39,942 nucleotides of DNA from Bifidobacterium breve (GTDB taxonomy: Bacteria; Actinomycetota; Actinomycetes; S36-B12): assembly GCA_945901095.1 (NCBI GenBank), contig CAMDKQ010000006.1, forward strand, positions 1 to 39,942, given 5' to 3'. The notes beneath the pieces were generated by a model. The model did not search any database and had not been told where the DNA came from. It was given only the letters and a program-made list of their open reading frames with translations. The translations under genes were made by a program, and so were the position numbers. Below are positions 1 through 11,250 of this stretch, in pieces (position 1 is the first letter of the stretch; each line of letters opens with the position of its first letter).

Positions 1-558
1 GTCGATCGCGTCGATCTTGGCGCACTGCTGGTCCCGTCGACAGAGGGTATGGACCTTCAGGTCCAGGTGGATGAGCAGTCAGGAAATATCGTTCAGGTGA
101 CACTCGCCATGCTCGGATCAGCCGTACAGGTGCAGCCATATGCGGCTCCGCGCTCCGGTGGCATGTGGGACGACATTCGGGCCCAGATCAAGAAGTCGAT
201 CAGTGCGGCAGGTGGCCTTGTCGAGGAGGCGACCGGCCCCTTCGGGATTGAGTTGCGTGCACAGGTCAAGCCATCCGATGGCGGCAACAATCTTCAACCG
301 GCCCGTTTCGTTGGGGTGGAGGGCAGCCGATGGTTTCTACGGGCAGTCTTTCTGGGGAAGTCGGCCCGACCCGGTCCCGAGGCGACAGCGCTGGAGGGCG
401 TCGTCCGCGGTCTCGTCGTCGTTCGTGGTGGTGATGCTATGGCGGTTGGGGCCCCAATCGCGATGCGTCTTCCCGAGGCCATGGAACAGGCCGGACCGGC
501 AGGACGCGCGCCGGTCAATCCCTTCGAGCGCGGGCCCGAGATTACTGAGATCAGGTAG
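1..558 (+). CDS. DUF3710 family protein, 5' end cut by the window
   Basis: The open frame runs in from base 1, so the start lies upstream; 185 residues are visible. The first visible residues (DLGALLVPSTEG, then LQVQVDEQSG) match the early conserved part of DUF3710 proteins, so perhaps 30-50 residues are missing. The rest is a soluble alpha/beta protein without membrane segments or signal. DUF3710 has no assigned biochemical function. In mycobacteria the same protein (Rv2696c) stands next to dut and in front of the OB-fold and DUF3159 genes, the order found here. The 15 nt gap to the next gene suggests partial co-transcription, although the next gene appears to have its own promoter. Confidence 0.85.
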   Translation, partial: VDRVDLGALLVPSTEGMDLQVQVDEQSGNIVQVTLAMLGSAVQVQPYAAPRSGGMWDDIRAQIKKSISAAGGLVEEATGPFGIELRAQVKPSDGGNNLQPARFVGVEGSRWFLRAVFLGKSARPGPEATALEGVVRGLVVVRGGDAMAVGAPIAMRLPEAMEQAGPAGRAPVNPFERGPEITEIR

Positions 559-561
559 GGA

Positions 562-567
562 TAGCCT
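562..567 (+). promoter_or_regulatory. -10 box of a leaderless promoter for the OB-fold gene
   Basis: TAGCCT lies exactly 6 nt before the GTG at 574, the spacing seen at many genes here; no Shine-Dalgarno sequence precedes that GTG. No clear -35 is visible. Confidence 0.5.
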
Positions 568-573
568 GAGCGC

Positions 574-933
574 GTGAGAATTGCACTGTGGGAACGACTG
601 ATGGGAAGCCGCGCCGATCAGGAGGCAGATGAACTCCAGCGCGAGAGCGCTGATCGATCCTGCGGACGGATTTGCGATTGCGCCCCGGGGGACACCGTGA
701 CCATCGCCGGAACCGTCCGGTCTATCACCCTGCGGCCCCGCAGTGAAGCGCCCTCGCTGGAAATCGACCTGTACGACGGTTCTGGCAGCATTCGCGTGGT
801 CTGGCTCGGGCGGCGTCGGATTCAGGGCGTCAGCGCGGGTCGTCGTCTCGTCATCACCGGCCGTTTGAACCAGGTCGCTGGAGAACCGGTCGTCTACAAT
901 CCCCGGTACGAACTCAAGCCAATGGCGGCCTGA
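574..933 (+). CDS. OB-fold nucleic-acid-binding protein
   Basis: A 119-residue protein. Residues about 40-115 form an OB fold (tRNA_anti/RecG-wedge type): GDTVTIAGTVRSITLRP, then LYDGSGSIRVVWLGRR, then GRRLVITGRLN. This is the small OB-fold family next to DUF3710 in actinobacteria (Rv2694c in M. tuberculosis). It probably binds single-stranded nucleic acid; partner and substrate are unknown. The GTG start at 574 is supported by a -10-like TAGCCT 6 nt upstream. The stop is followed after 1 nt by the GTG of the DUF3159 gene, so the two are probably translated together. Confidence 0.85.
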   Translation: MRIALWERLMGSRADQEADELQRESADRSCGRICDCAPGDTVTIAGTVRSITLRPRSEAPSLEIDLYDGSGSIRVVWLGRRRIQGVSAGRRLVITGRLNQVAGEPVVYNPRYELKPMAA

Positions 934-934
934 C

Positions 935-1648
935 GTGTCTGCCGAGCAGCCGATCGAATCGCCGAAGCCCTCCGATCCAGATGCCTCTGGATCGCAGGAG
1001 CATCTGGCTCACGAGAGTAAGGCCGATGTACGAGCGGAGTCGCTCCTCCTCGAACGCGCGATCGGTGGGTGGCGGGGAATCATCGACTCGGGCCTGCCAA
1101 CAGCAGTGTTCGTCATCGCGTTCATCGTGACATCGCAAAACCTACGCTCATCGATCATTGCCGCGATCATCGCAGGTCTGGCCATCGTCATCTGGCGGCT
1201 CATTCGGCGGGAGAAACTCGGTCAGGTGGCCGCAGGCTTCATCGGTTTGGCGATCTCCGCTTGGTGGGCCTCCCGTAACGACAACGCATCAGACATCTAC
1301 CTTCCCGGGATGCTCACCAACCTTGGGTACGGCTCGGCGTTTCTCATCTCCATCATTGTGAGGTGGCCGCTGCTCGGTATCGCGATGGGATTCCTCACCG
1401 GCGAGGGCACGAAGTGGCGCCGCGACCCGGCACTGCGCCGGGTCTATGCAGCGGCATCGTGGATCTGGGTGGTGCTGTTCTTCAGCAGGCTCATCGTCCA
1501 AACGCCCCTTTATCTTGCTGGCTGGGTTGAGGTCCAGGGCATCGTGAAAATTGTCATGGGATACCCGCTTTTCCTCGGGGCCGCCTACTGGACGTATCGC
1601 GTGCTCGCACCGGTGTTATCGAGTAAGCGTGCCGCACGCGAGGAATGA
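935..1648 (+). CDS. DUF3159 family membrane protein
   Basis: A 237-residue integral membrane protein. After a polar N-terminal tail of about 45 residues, hydrophobic stretches near 53-70, 74-90, 96-112, 130-155 and 180-225 give five to six membrane segments. The stretch GGWRGIIDSGLPTAVFVIAF and the motif TGEGTKWRRDP are typical of DUF3159 (Rv2693c in M. tuberculosis). Function is unknown. Its constant position beside the ceoB/ceoC potassium genes hints at a link with ion homeostasis, but that is inference from context. The GTG start is 1 nt after the OB-fold stop. It ends convergently with ceoC, 21 nt away. Confidence 0.85.
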   Translation: MSAEQPIESPKPSDPDASGSQEHLAHESKADVRAESLLLERAIGGWRGIIDSGLPTAVFVIAFIVTSQNLRSSIIAAIIAGLAIVIWRLIRREKLGQVAAGFIGLAISAWWASRNDNASDIYLPGMLTNLGYGSAFLISIIVRWPLLGIAMGFLTGEGTKWRRDPALRRVYAAASWIWVVLFFSRLIVQTPLYLAGWVEVQGIVKIVMGYPLFLGAAYWTYRVLAPVLSSKRAAREE

Positions 1649-1669
1649 GCACGCAGGGAAAGCCGACGG

Positions 1670-2329
1670 TCAGAGGTGACCGAGTAGGCGCTGCAGTTCT
1701 GGCTCCTGGTCGGGAGCGGCGACGAAAAGTAACTCGTCTCCGGCCTCAAGCGGGTCATCCGCTGAAGGCGCAATTACCCTAGGTCCGCGCACGATCGCCA
1801 CGAGTGCGGTATCCGGGGGCCACGTCTGATCGCCAACACGCTGGTTGACCACGGGGGAGTCGGTCGAAAGAGTGATCTCGACAAGATTGGCGTCGCCCTG
1901 TCGGAAGGTGAAGAGCCGGACGAGGTCGCCAACGCTTACCGCCTCCTCAACGAGAGCGGAGAGCATTCGCGGGGTCGACACGGCGACATCGACGCCCCAC
2001 GACTCGTCGAACATCCATTCGTTCTTCGGATGGTTGACCCGGGCAACGACCCGCTGCACCCCGTACTCGGTCTTGGCGAGGAGGGACACGACGAGGTTGA
2101 CCTTGTCATCACCTGTCGCGGCCACGACGACTTGACACTCGGAAAGTCGGGCTTCCTCGAGGGCCGAAATCTCACAGGCGTCGGCAAGGAGCACGTCGGC
2201 GCCCTCGACGATGCCTGGACGCGCTAATTGAATATCACGGTCGATGAGGAGGACCTGATGGCCGTTTCCGATCAACTCGCGGGCAATTGCCCGCCCGACC
2301 TTGCCGGCTCCTGCAATGGCGACGCGCAT
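1670..2329 (-). CDS. ceoC: TrkA-type potassium uptake regulator, CeoC-like
   Basis: A 219-residue cytosolic RCK protein. The N-terminal TrkA_N/Rossmann half (1-120) opens with a GxGxxG loop (G7, G9, G12) and an acidic residue at the end of strand 2 (LLIDRD), which binds NAD(H) or ATP. The TrkA_C half covers about 140-219. Such subunits gate potassium transporters in response to nucleotides. Its start overlaps the stop of the upstream ceoB by one base (TGATG on the minus strand), so the pair is translationally coupled. The same pair, in the same neighbourhood, is ceoB/ceoC in mycobacteria. No TrkH/TrkG channel gene is in the window; the nearby candidate partner is the divergent permease. Confidence 0.9.
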   Translation of the reverse strand: MRVAIAGAGKVGRAIARELIGNGHQVLLIDRDIQLARPGIVEGADVLLADACEISALEEARLSECQVVVAATGDDKVNLVVSLLAKTEYGVQRVVARVNHPKNEWMFDESWGVDVAVSTPRMLSALVEEAVSVGDLVRLFTFRQGDANLVEITLSTDSPVVNQRVGDQTWPPDTALVAIVRGPRVIAPSADDPLEAGDELLFVAAPDQEPELQRLLGHL

Positions 2330-2991
2330 CAGATCTCCTTGGGACCGGTTTCGAACGCTGACTCCACGGCGAGCCGATTGTCGGAGGAGTAGATGGCGTG
2401 GACGAGATCGCCCTCCTGAACGACGCTGTTGTCCGACGGCAGGAGTGCGGATCCGTAGCGGGTGATGAATGCGACACGTGCGCCGGAAGCTCGCTCCAAG
2501 CTGGTCACTAGGTGGCCAATCCAGGCCGAGCCAACGTGTACCTCGGCGAGGGCGATGGTTCCGCTTGGATCGCGGTATTCATCTTGGGCACCCATCGGGA
2601 GCATTTGACGCATGATCTGGCCGGCAGTCCAGGCGACGGTGGCCACGGTCGGAATTCCGAGGCGCTCGTACACCTCAGCTCGACGCTGATCGTAGATTCG
2701 GGCGACGACGCGTTCAACGCCGTAGGTCTCGCGGGCCACCCGTGCCGCGAGGATGTTCGTGTTGTCGCCACTGCTCACCGCGGCGAACGCGTGGGCTCGC
2801 TTGATCCCGGCGTTCTCCAATGTCTCGCGATCGAAGCCGACTCCGGTGACGGTGAGCCCGCTGAAATCCGAGGGCAATCGTCGAAATGACTTCGAGTCCA
2901 TGTCGACGACGGCCACTGAATGGCCGAGTGAGTCCAGATCACGGGAGATGAGTGCACCGACGCGTCCGCACCCGAGGATCACTATGTGCAC
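2329..2991 (-). CDS. ceoB: TrkA-type potassium uptake regulator, CeoB-like
   Basis: A 220-residue paralogue of the downstream gene: Rossmann loop GxGxxG (G7, G9, G12) right after the start, VVDMD at the end of strand 2, a TrkA_N half, then a TrkA_C half from about 135. I chose the GTG at 2991 because family members begin a few residues before the GxGxxG loop. The frame stays open to 3198 but that extension is arginine-rich, unlike the family, and would run through the divergent permease start. The hexamer TACGTT 6 nt upstream fits a leaderless promoter. Expected role: nucleotide-sensing gating subunit for potassium transport. Confidence 0.9.
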   Translation of the reverse strand: MHIVILGCGRVGALISRDLDSLGHSVAVVDMDSKSFRRLPSDFSGLTVTGVGFDRETLENAGIKRAHAFAAVSSGDNTNILAARVARETYGVERVVARIYDQRRAEVYERLGIPTVATVAWTAGQIMRQMLPMGAQDEYRDPSGTIALAEVHVGSAWIGHLVTSLERASGARVAFITRYGSALLPSDNSVVQEGDLVHAIYSSDNRLAVESAFETGPKEI

Positions 2992-2993
2992 GA

Positions 2994-3005
2994 TGTAAAC
3001 GTACA
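2994..3005. promoter_or_regulatory. short inverted repeat and -10 in the ceoB/permease divergent region
   Basis: TGTA-AACG-TACA is a 4-bp inverted repeat. It overlaps the minus-strand hexamer TACGTT (2998-3003), which sits 6 nt before the ceoB GTG. The whole divergent region is only 41 bp, so a regulator bound here could affect both genes. The arms are short and chance occurrence is possible. Confidence 0.3.
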
Positions 3006-3020
3006 CGGAGCTGGTGGGCG

Positions 3021-3026
3021 TAGGCT
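3021..3026 (+). promoter_or_regulatory. -10 box of a leaderless promoter for the KimA-like permease
   Basis: TAGGCT, then 6 nt, then the GTG at 3033. No Shine-Dalgarno sequence fits in the gap. Confidence 0.5.
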
Positions 3027-3032
3027 CTTGCC

Positions 3033-4970
3033 GTGCCTCTATCGGACGGCGCCAAGCGCCTGCTTGTCGGCCGAGCGCTTCGCAGCGACCGCCTCCACGA
3101 CACCCTTCTGCCAAAGCGGATTGCGCTCCCGGTGTTCGCGAGCGACGCCCTTTCCTCGAATGCCTATGCAACGCAGGAGATTCTCCTCGTACTCTCACTC
3201 GGCGGGTTGTCTCTCTACTCGTTCGGACCGTGGGTCGCTGTGGCCGTCATCGTCATCTACTTCACTGTTGTTGCGTCCTACCGCCAAAACGTCCATGCCT
3301 ACCCGAGTGGGGGCGGAGACTACGAGGTGGTCTCCAAGAACCTCGGACCGAACTGGGGCGTGCTGGTTGCGAGCGCGCTGCTCATTGACTACGTGCTCAC
3401 GGTTGCGGTGTCGATCTCATCCGCTGTCGCGAACCTGTCATCGGCACTTCCATTCATCGGCCTGCACGGCACCTGGTGGGCGGTCGGGATCATCGTCGTC
3501 ATCACCGTGCTCAACCTTCGGGGGATCAAGGAGTCCGGGGCCCTCTTTGCCGTGCCCGTCTACTTCTTCATGCTGGCGATTTTCGTGATGATCGCGGTCG
3601 CGGTCGTGAGACTAGCGGCGGGAAGCGACCTCCAGGCCGAGAGTGCCAACTGGGATGTGATCCCCGAGGAGACGTTCGCGGGACTAGCACTCGTGTTTGT
3701 TGTCGCACGCGCCTTCTCGTCTGGCACGACCGCGCTCACTGGAATCGAGGCGGTCTCGAACGGGGTTCCAGCATTCCGCCGTCCGAAATCGAAGAATGCG
3801 GCGTCGACGCTGCTGCTGCTCGGGGTGATCTCGATGGCGATGTTCACCGGCATCACCTGGCTCGCCCTGCAAACAGGGGTACGCGTCACCGAATTTAACA
3901 AGGACCTCATCGGCCTCCCCGCGGGGCAGGAGCAGAAGACCGTGATCGTGCAGATCGCGAACGCTGTCTTCGACAATTCCTATGTTCCGGTGATCACCAT
4001 TACGTTCGCGACCGCCCTCATCCTCGCGCTCGCCGCGAACACAGCGTTCAACGGTTTTCCGGTGCTCGGGTCGATCCTCGCGCGGGATGGCTTCCTCCCG
4101 AAGCAGTTACATACGCGCGGTGACCGTCTCGCATTCAGTAATGGAATTCTCACCCTCTCTGGTCTCGCGGTCATCCTCGTTGTCATATATCGGGCAGACG
4201 TGACGGCACTCATCCAGCTGTACATCATTGGCGTGTTCGTATCATTCACCCTGAGTCAGATCGGCATGGTCCGCCACTGGAACCGGCACTTGCGCTCCGA
4301 GACCGACCCTGCTGCGCGGCGCACGATGCATCGATCGCGTGTGATCAACTCATTCGGCCTCGCCATGACCGGATCGGTGCTCATCATCGTGCTCGTCACG
4401 AAGTTCACGAAGGGCGCATGGCTCGTCGTCCTTGCGATGCCGCTCATCTTCCTGCTCATGCGGGCCATCTCGCGTCACTACGCGAAGGTGCGCGAGGAAC
4501 TCGCGACCACAGATCGTGACAAGATGATCCTGCCAGCACGGGTTCACGCGTTGGTTCTCGTCTCCAGGATCCACAAGCCGACGTTGCGGGCACTTGCATA
4601 CGCCCGCGCGACAAGGCCCACCGTGCTCGAGGCGATTATGGTGAACGTCGATGACGATGAGACGTGCGCTTTGCAGGATGAGTGGGAGCGCAGGGCGATT
4701 CCGGTCCAACTCAAGGTGCTTGACTCGCCGTACCGCGAGATCACCCGGCCCATCCTCAGTTATGTGAAGGAATTGCGATCCGACAGTCCGAATGATCTCG
4801 TCACCGTGTACATCCCTGAGTACGTGGTGGGCCACTGGTGGGAGGCTCTCCTTCATAACCAGTCAGCGCTGCGGCTCAAGGGCCGGCTATTTTTCAGCCC
4901 GGGGGTCATGGTGACGAGCGTTCCGTGGCAACTCGAGTCAAGCGAAGCCGTCATTGACCGGGACAGGTAG
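3033..4970 (+). CDS. APC-superfamily permease of the KimA potassium-importer type
   Basis: A 645-residue protein with about twelve membrane helices (to about 480) and a soluble C-terminal domain of about 150 residues. It is annotated in mycobacteria as an amino-acid permease (Rv2690c), but it carries the signatures of Bacillus KimA: SDALSSNAYAT, SYRQNVHAYPSGGGDY, IDYVLTVAVS, AFSSGTTALTGIEAVSN and LAANTAFNGFP. D38, Y45, D119, Y120, T123, S127 and T236 fall at the positions of the potassium-binding residues I recall for KimA, with a nearly constant small offset. I therefore infer proton-coupled K+ uptake. It is transcribed divergently, 41 bp from ceoB, which fits. The GTG start has a -10-like TAGGCT 6 nt before it. 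Its TAG stop directly abuts the TTG of the next gene. Confidence 0.85.
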   Translation: MPLSDGAKRLLVGRALRSDRLHDTLLPKRIALPVFASDALSSNAYATQEILLVLSLGGLSLYSFGPWVAVAVIVIYFTVVASYRQNVHAYPSGGGDYEVVSKNLGPNWGVLVASALLIDYVLTVAVSISSAVANLSSALPFIGLHGTWWAVGIIVVITVLNLRGIKESGALFAVPVYFFMLAIFVMIAVAVVRLAAGSDLQAESANWDVIPEETFAGLALVFVVARAFSSGTTALTGIEAVSNGVPAFRRPKSKNAASTLLLLGVISMAMFTGITWLALQTGVRVTEFNKDLIGLPAGQEQKTVIVQIANAVFDNSYVPVITITFATALILALAANTAFNGFPVLGSILARDGFLPKQLHTRGDRLAFSNGILTLSGLAVILVVIYRADVTALIQLYIIGVFVSFTLSQIGMVRHWNRHLRSETDPAARRTMHRSRVINSFGLAMTGSVLIIVLVTKFTKGAWLVVLAMPLIFLLMRAISRHYAKVREELATTDRDKMILPARVHALVLVSRIHKPTLRALAYARATRPTVLEAIMVNVDDDETCALQDEWERRAIPVQLKVLDSPYREITRPILSYVKELRSDSPNDLVTVYIPEYVVGHWWEALLHNQSALRLKGRLFFSPGVMVTSVPWQLESSEAVIDRDR

Positions 4971-6206
4971 TTGACTACTGGCGCCGGAGTTAGGCCGGCA
5001 AAGACCGCAGTTCATGTTGGCGATCAGGCGATCGTCGACATCGGGTCGGTTGCGCACGGAGGTCATTTCATTGCTCACCTGTCGGGGCACACTGTCTTTG
5101 TCCGTCACGCACTTCCCGGCGAGCGCGCACGAATTGTGATCACCGATGTGGCGTCAAAGATCGTCCGAGCGGACGCGATCGAGATCCTCGACGCATCCCC
5201 GGACCGGGTGGGATCACCGTGCGCGTGGGCTCGCCCAGGTGGATGCGGTGGCTGCGATTTTCAGCACGTGGAGCGGTCAGCGCAGTTGGTGCTCAAGGCG
5301 CAGGTCGTGCGTGATGCCCTTGCACGCCATGCCGGTTTGCCCGGCATTGACGTGCAGGTCGAGGCACTTGATGATGATGGCAGTGGGCTGCACTGGCGTA
5401 CCAGGGTGCGCTGGACTGTCAACAGCGACGGTCGGCCGGGCTTGCTTGCCTACCGCACCCATGACGTGGTGCCGGTGGATGAATGCCTGCTTGCGAGCCC
5501 TGGAATCGTCCAACTCGGTATTCCGCTCACGCGTCGGCCAGGGGTCACTGAGGTGAGCACGATCGAGGGCGATGAGGGCCGGGTCAGCGTCGTGCTCGAT
5601 GGACGGCTTACATCGGGGAAGCAGCGGACCGACCAACGGGTGCGCGGCCGCGACTGGCGGGTCGACGTCGCGAGTTTCTGGCAGGTGCATCCTCGGGCGG
5701 CAGACACCCTGGTCTCAGCGGTGCTTGAGGCGGGCCGACCGGCTCCGGGGGAGCACTGGTGGGACCTCTATTCGGGCGTGGGTCTCTTCAGCGCCTTTCT
5801 CGCGGAGGAGGTGGGGGTGACGGGCGTCGTGCACGCCGTCGAGAGCGGTCCTAGCGCCGTCCGTGATGCCCGCAGGAGCCTGCACGATCTCGGTCAGGTG
5901 ACCCTCCACCATGACAACGCGCTGCGCTGGCTTCGGGCGGCCGACGAGCGGCCGGACGGCGTCGTCCTCGACCCTCCTCGAGCCGGAGCGGGCCGCGACG
6001 TTGTCCAGGCAATTGCTGGCGCAGGGCCAAGGGTGGTTGTCTACGTCGCCTGCGACCCGGTAGCCCTAGCCCGGGATGTCGCGCTCTTCGCCTCGGCCGG
6101 CTACCGACTTGCGGGACTCCGCGCGTTCGATACCTTTCCCATGACCCACCACGTCGAGACCGTCGCCGCCCTCGTTCCTATCACGTTGGCGCATCCGATA
6201 TCTTGA
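4971..6206 (+). CDS. TRAM-domain RNA (uracil-5-)methyltransferase, TrmA/RlmD type
   Basis: A 411-residue class I SAM methyltransferase. An N-terminal TRAM domain (about 12-72) is followed by four cysteines fitting the RlmD-type Fe-S site (C84, C92, C95, C172) and a central domain. The SAM domain has DLYSGVGLFSAFLA, DPPRAGAG and the nucleophile-region YVACDP, ending with DTFPMTHHVETVA. The family methylates C5 of uridine in rRNA or tRNA; which base is modified here cannot be told from sequence. The start is TTG immediately after the permease stop, with GGACAGG just upstream, so translation is probably coupled. The mycobacterial counterpart is Rv2689c. Confidence 0.9.
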   Translation: MTTGAGVRPAKTAVHVGDQAIVDIGSVAHGGHFIAHLSGHTVFVRHALPGERARIVITDVASKIVRADAIEILDASPDRVGSPCAWARPGGCGGCDFQHVERSAQLVLKAQVVRDALARHAGLPGIDVQVEALDDDGSGLHWRTRVRWTVNSDGRPGLLAYRTHDVVPVDECLLASPGIVQLGIPLTRRPGVTEVSTIEGDEGRVSVVLDGRLTSGKQRTDQRVRGRDWRVDVASFWQVHPRAADTLVSAVLEAGRPAPGEHWWDLYSGVGLFSAFLAEEVGVTGVVHAVESGPSAVRDARRSLHDLGQVTLHHDNALRWLRAADERPDGVVLDPPRAGAGRDVVQAIAGAGPRVVVYVACDPVALARDVALFASAGYRLAGLRAFDTFPMTHHVETVAALVPITLAHPIS

Positions 6207-6216
6207 CGTCGAGATA
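6199..6216. promoter_or_regulatory. 18-bp palindrome upstream of aconitase, candidate operator
   Basis: TATCTTGACGTCGAGATA is a perfect dyad except for one T:G pair (6204/6211). It overlaps the stop codon of the methyltransferase gene and lies 26 bp before the acnA GTG. Length and symmetry suit a dimeric HTH regulator such as a MarR-type protein. It could also be a short hairpin in the transcript. Confidence 0.45.
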
Positions 6217-6241
6217 CTTCGTTGCGAGAGGATGAGTCGTC

Positions 6242-8898
<2,657 letters not shown>

Positions 8899-8902
<4 letters not shown>

Positions 8903-9267
8903 CCCGCTTCGTTCCACCGGGTTGGCCGCGAGGCCTGCCGCCCGGCGGAACAGCGGAGTTTGATGAGCGCGTCGTTGGGTGGCTTCTTGATCAGGGGCCT
9001 GCTGACCTACGTACCTCGGAATTGCGGCACCTGCCCTTCGCGTTGGCGACCTACGTCGAGCATCACCTTGGCGGATGCCTCGAGGGTGCACGAAGGGCCT
9101 ATGGACAGGCTCGCACCCAACTCGGCCCAGCGCTGCCGGCGGACCAACTCGAACGCGCGCAGCGGGCCTTCGAGGCAGAGGGCGCGCGACTGCTGCAGGC
9201 GCAGCGCGAGGTGCGGCTCGTGCTCGAGGCAATGCGTGTTGGTTCACCCGGCAAAGGGGCCGAGTGA
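8899..9267 (+). CDS. conserved hypothetical protein coupled to acnA
   Basis: A 122-residue soluble protein without signal or membrane segments. It has a proline/glycine-rich start ([14 protein letters not shown]) and a largely helical, Ala/Arg/Glu-rich body; residues about 70-112 look like an amphipathic helix or coiled coil. I do not recognise a characterised family, though a similar small protein occurs beside acnA or dxs in other actinobacteria. The 4-nt overlap with acnA implies translational coupling. Codon use resembles its neighbours. No function can be given. Confidence 0.75.
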
Positions 9268-9279
9268 ACCGTTGACCCG

Positions 9280-9285
9280 TAGAAT
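9280..9285 (+). promoter_or_regulatory. -10 box of a leaderless promoter for dxs
   Basis: TAGAAT, then 6 nt, then the GTG at 9292. It implies a start site at or next to the GTG, separate from the acnA transcript. Confidence 0.55.
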
Positions 9286-9291
9286 GCGGAA

Positions 9292-11196
9292 GTGAGTCTG
9301 CTGCGTGGGATCCGCGATCCCCATGATGTTCGTGCCTTGCCGGTCGAGCAACTTCCTGTGTTGGCTGGGGAGATCCGCGCCTTCCTCGTAGAGAAGGTGT
9401 CGGCCACCGGCGGTCATCTGGGCCCGAATCTTGGTGTCGTCGAATTGACGATTGCACTCCATCGCGTCTTCGAATCTCCGAGCGATGTCCTGGTGTGGGA
9501 CACCGGGCATCAGGCCTACGTCCACAAGATGCTCACCGGGCGCATTGACGACTTCGACCAACTTCGTCAGAAGGGCGGCCTCTCCGGGTATCCGAGTCGT
9601 GCAGAGAGTGTCCACGACGTCGTAGAAAACTCGCACGCATCAACGTCGCTCTCCTATGCAGACGGCATTGCGAAGGCCTGGGAGCAGCGGGGGCTCCTCG
9701 GAGCGAACCATGTGGTGGCCGTGATCGGCGATGGTGGCCTCACCGGCGGGATGGCATGGGAGGCGCTCAACAACATCGCCGGATCGGATCGGCAGGTGGT
9801 GATCGTCGTGAATGACAATGCGCGTTCCTACTCGCCGACAATTGGCGGCCTAGCCCATCATCTGTCAACTCTGCGGACTACCGGGAGTTACGAGCGGTTT
9901 ATGTCGTGGGGCAAGCAGGTTCTCAAGCGCACCCCGGTCGTGGGCGAGCCGATCTACGGCACCTTGCATGGCATGAAGAAGGGGCTGAAGGACATCGTCG
10001 CCCCGCAGGGGATGTTCGAGGACCTTGGGCTGAAGTACGTGGGCCCAGTCAATGGGCACGACTTCGCCGAACTCGAGCATGCCCTCGGTCGGGCCAAGGA
10101 GTTCGACGGTCCTGTCATCGTGCACGTCATCACGGAAAAGGGTCGTGGTTACGCTCCGGCGGAGGAGGACGAGGCCGATCGGTTCCACGGAGTCGGCATC
10201 ATTGACCCGGATACCGGCAAACCACTCACCGAGGGTGGGCCCACCTGGACCAGCGCGTTCGCCGATGAAGTTGTGCGCATTGGGCATGAGCGGAGTGATG
10301 TTGTGGTGATCACCGCGGCGATGCTCGGCCCCACAGGCCTCGATCGATTTGCAGCAGCATTTCCCTCGCGTACCTACGATGTTGGCATCGCGGAACAACA
10401 CGCGGTGACGAGCGCGGCAGGGCTCGCCTTCGGTGGCATGCACCCAGTGGTAGCCCTCTACGCGACCTTTCTCAACCGAGCCTTCGATCAGGTGCTCATG
10501 GATTGCGCACTTCATCGGGCTGGCGTGACCTTTGTCCTCGACCGCGCCGGTGTGACTGGCGACGATGGTGCCAGCCACAACGGCATGTGGGACATGTCGA
10601 TGCTTCAGGTGGTCCCAGGCCTGCGTATGGCCGCTCCCCGCGACGAAATCACCCTGCGGGCCGAGCTGCGTGAGGCGGTTGCCGTTTCGGATGCCCCAAC
10701 AGTCGTCCGCTTCTCGAAGGGCGCCCTCGGGCCTGAGATTCCAGCTATACGGACGTTAGGCCCACTCGATGTCATCGCCGAGTCCGGTAATGGCGATGTC
10801 ATCATCGTGAGTGTTGGGGCGTTTGCGCCAATCGCAGTTGAGGTTGCCGATCGACTCAAGGCACAGGGGATCGGGGTTATCGTTGTCGACCCGAGATGGG
10901 TGAAGCCACTTCCCGCTGACCTCATCGAGTTGGCATCGACTGCCCGCCTCGTTGTTGTCCTTGAGGACGGTGTTAGGCAGGGGGGAGTCGGTTCCGCGGT
11001 GAGTCAACTCCTGCGTGATCACGACGTCGACGTGCCCGTCCGCAACCTAGGGGTTCCGGTGGAGTTCCTCGATCACGCGAAGCGAGCGCAGGTCCTCGCC
11101 GAGATTGGCCTCACCGCCCAGGAGATCTCCCGGTCGATCGTCGAGGCTGCGGCGCGGCACGCCCACCTGTCGGACGTGCCGGCCAGTGCCCCCTGA
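9292..11196 (+). CDS. dxs: 1-deoxy-D-xylulose-5-phosphate synthase
   Basis: A 634-residue thiamine-diphosphate enzyme that condenses pyruvate and glyceraldehyde 3-phosphate, the first step of the MEP isoprenoid pathway. Seen: [33 protein letters not shown], the TPP/Mg motif [16 protein letters not shown]...VNDN, the transketolase Pyr domain with [17 protein letters not shown], and [18 protein letters not shown], followed by the C-terminal transketolase domain. Length is normal. The GTG start is supported by TAGAAT 6 nt upstream. The mycobacterial orthologue lies in the same conserved block. Confidence 0.97.
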   Translation: MSLLRGIRDPHDVRALPVEQLPVLAGEIRAFLVEKVSATGGHLGPNLGVVELTIALHRVFESPSDVLVWDTGHQAYVHKMLTGRIDDFDQLRQKGGLSGYPSRAESVHDVVENSHASTSLSYADGIAKAWEQRGLLGANHVVAVIGDGGLTGGMAWEALNNIAGSDRQVVIVVNDNARSYSPTIGGLAHHLSTLRTTGSYERFMSWGKQVLKRTPVVGEPIYGTLHGMKKGLKDIVAPQGMFEDLGLKYVGPVNGHDFAELEHALGRAKEFDGPVIVHVITEKGRGYAPAEEDEADRFHGVGIIDPDTGKPLTEGGPTWTSAFADEVVRIGHERSDVVVITAAMLGPTGLDRFAAAFPSRTYDVGIAEQHAVTSAAGLAFGGMHPVVALYATFLNRAFDQVLMDCALHRAGVTFVLDRAGVTGDDGASHNGMWDMSMLQVVPGLRMAAPRDEITLRAELREAVAVSDAPTVVRFSKGALGPEIPAIRTLGPLDVIAESGNGDVIIVSVGAFAPIAVEVADRLKAQGIGVIVVDPRWVKPLPADLIELASTARLVVVLEDGVRQGGVGSAVSQLLRDHDVDVPVRNLGVPVEFLDHAKRAQVLAEIGLTAQEISRSIVEAAARHAHLSDVPASAP

Positions 11197-11206
11197 ATAG
11201 AGGGGG
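11189..11206 (+). terminator. GC hairpin at the end of dxs
   Basis: CCCCCT and AGGGGG form a 6-bp stem around a 6-nt loop that contains part of the dxs stop codon. No U-run follows, so this is at best an imperfect terminator. Confidence 0.3.
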
Positions 11207-11238
11207 GTAACTCGCTCGGTAGCGCTGCGTTGGTTGGC

Positions 11239-11244
11239 TAGCCT
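11239..11244 (+). promoter_or_regulatory. -10 box of a leaderless promoter for the exported-protein operon
   Basis: TAGCCT lies exactly 6 nt before the ATG at 11251; no Shine-Dalgarno sequence is present. Confidence 0.5.
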
Positions 11245-11250
11245 CTCATC

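Noticed and set aside
2992-3198. N-terminal extension of the CeoB-like frame by 69 residues
   Set aside because: It is Arg/Gly-rich, unlike RCK N-termini, and overlaps the divergent permease. The GTG at 2991 directly before the GxGxxG loop fits the family.
9865-10578. 237-residue open frame on the minus strand
   Set aside because: Antisense to the core of dxs; an effect of high GC content.
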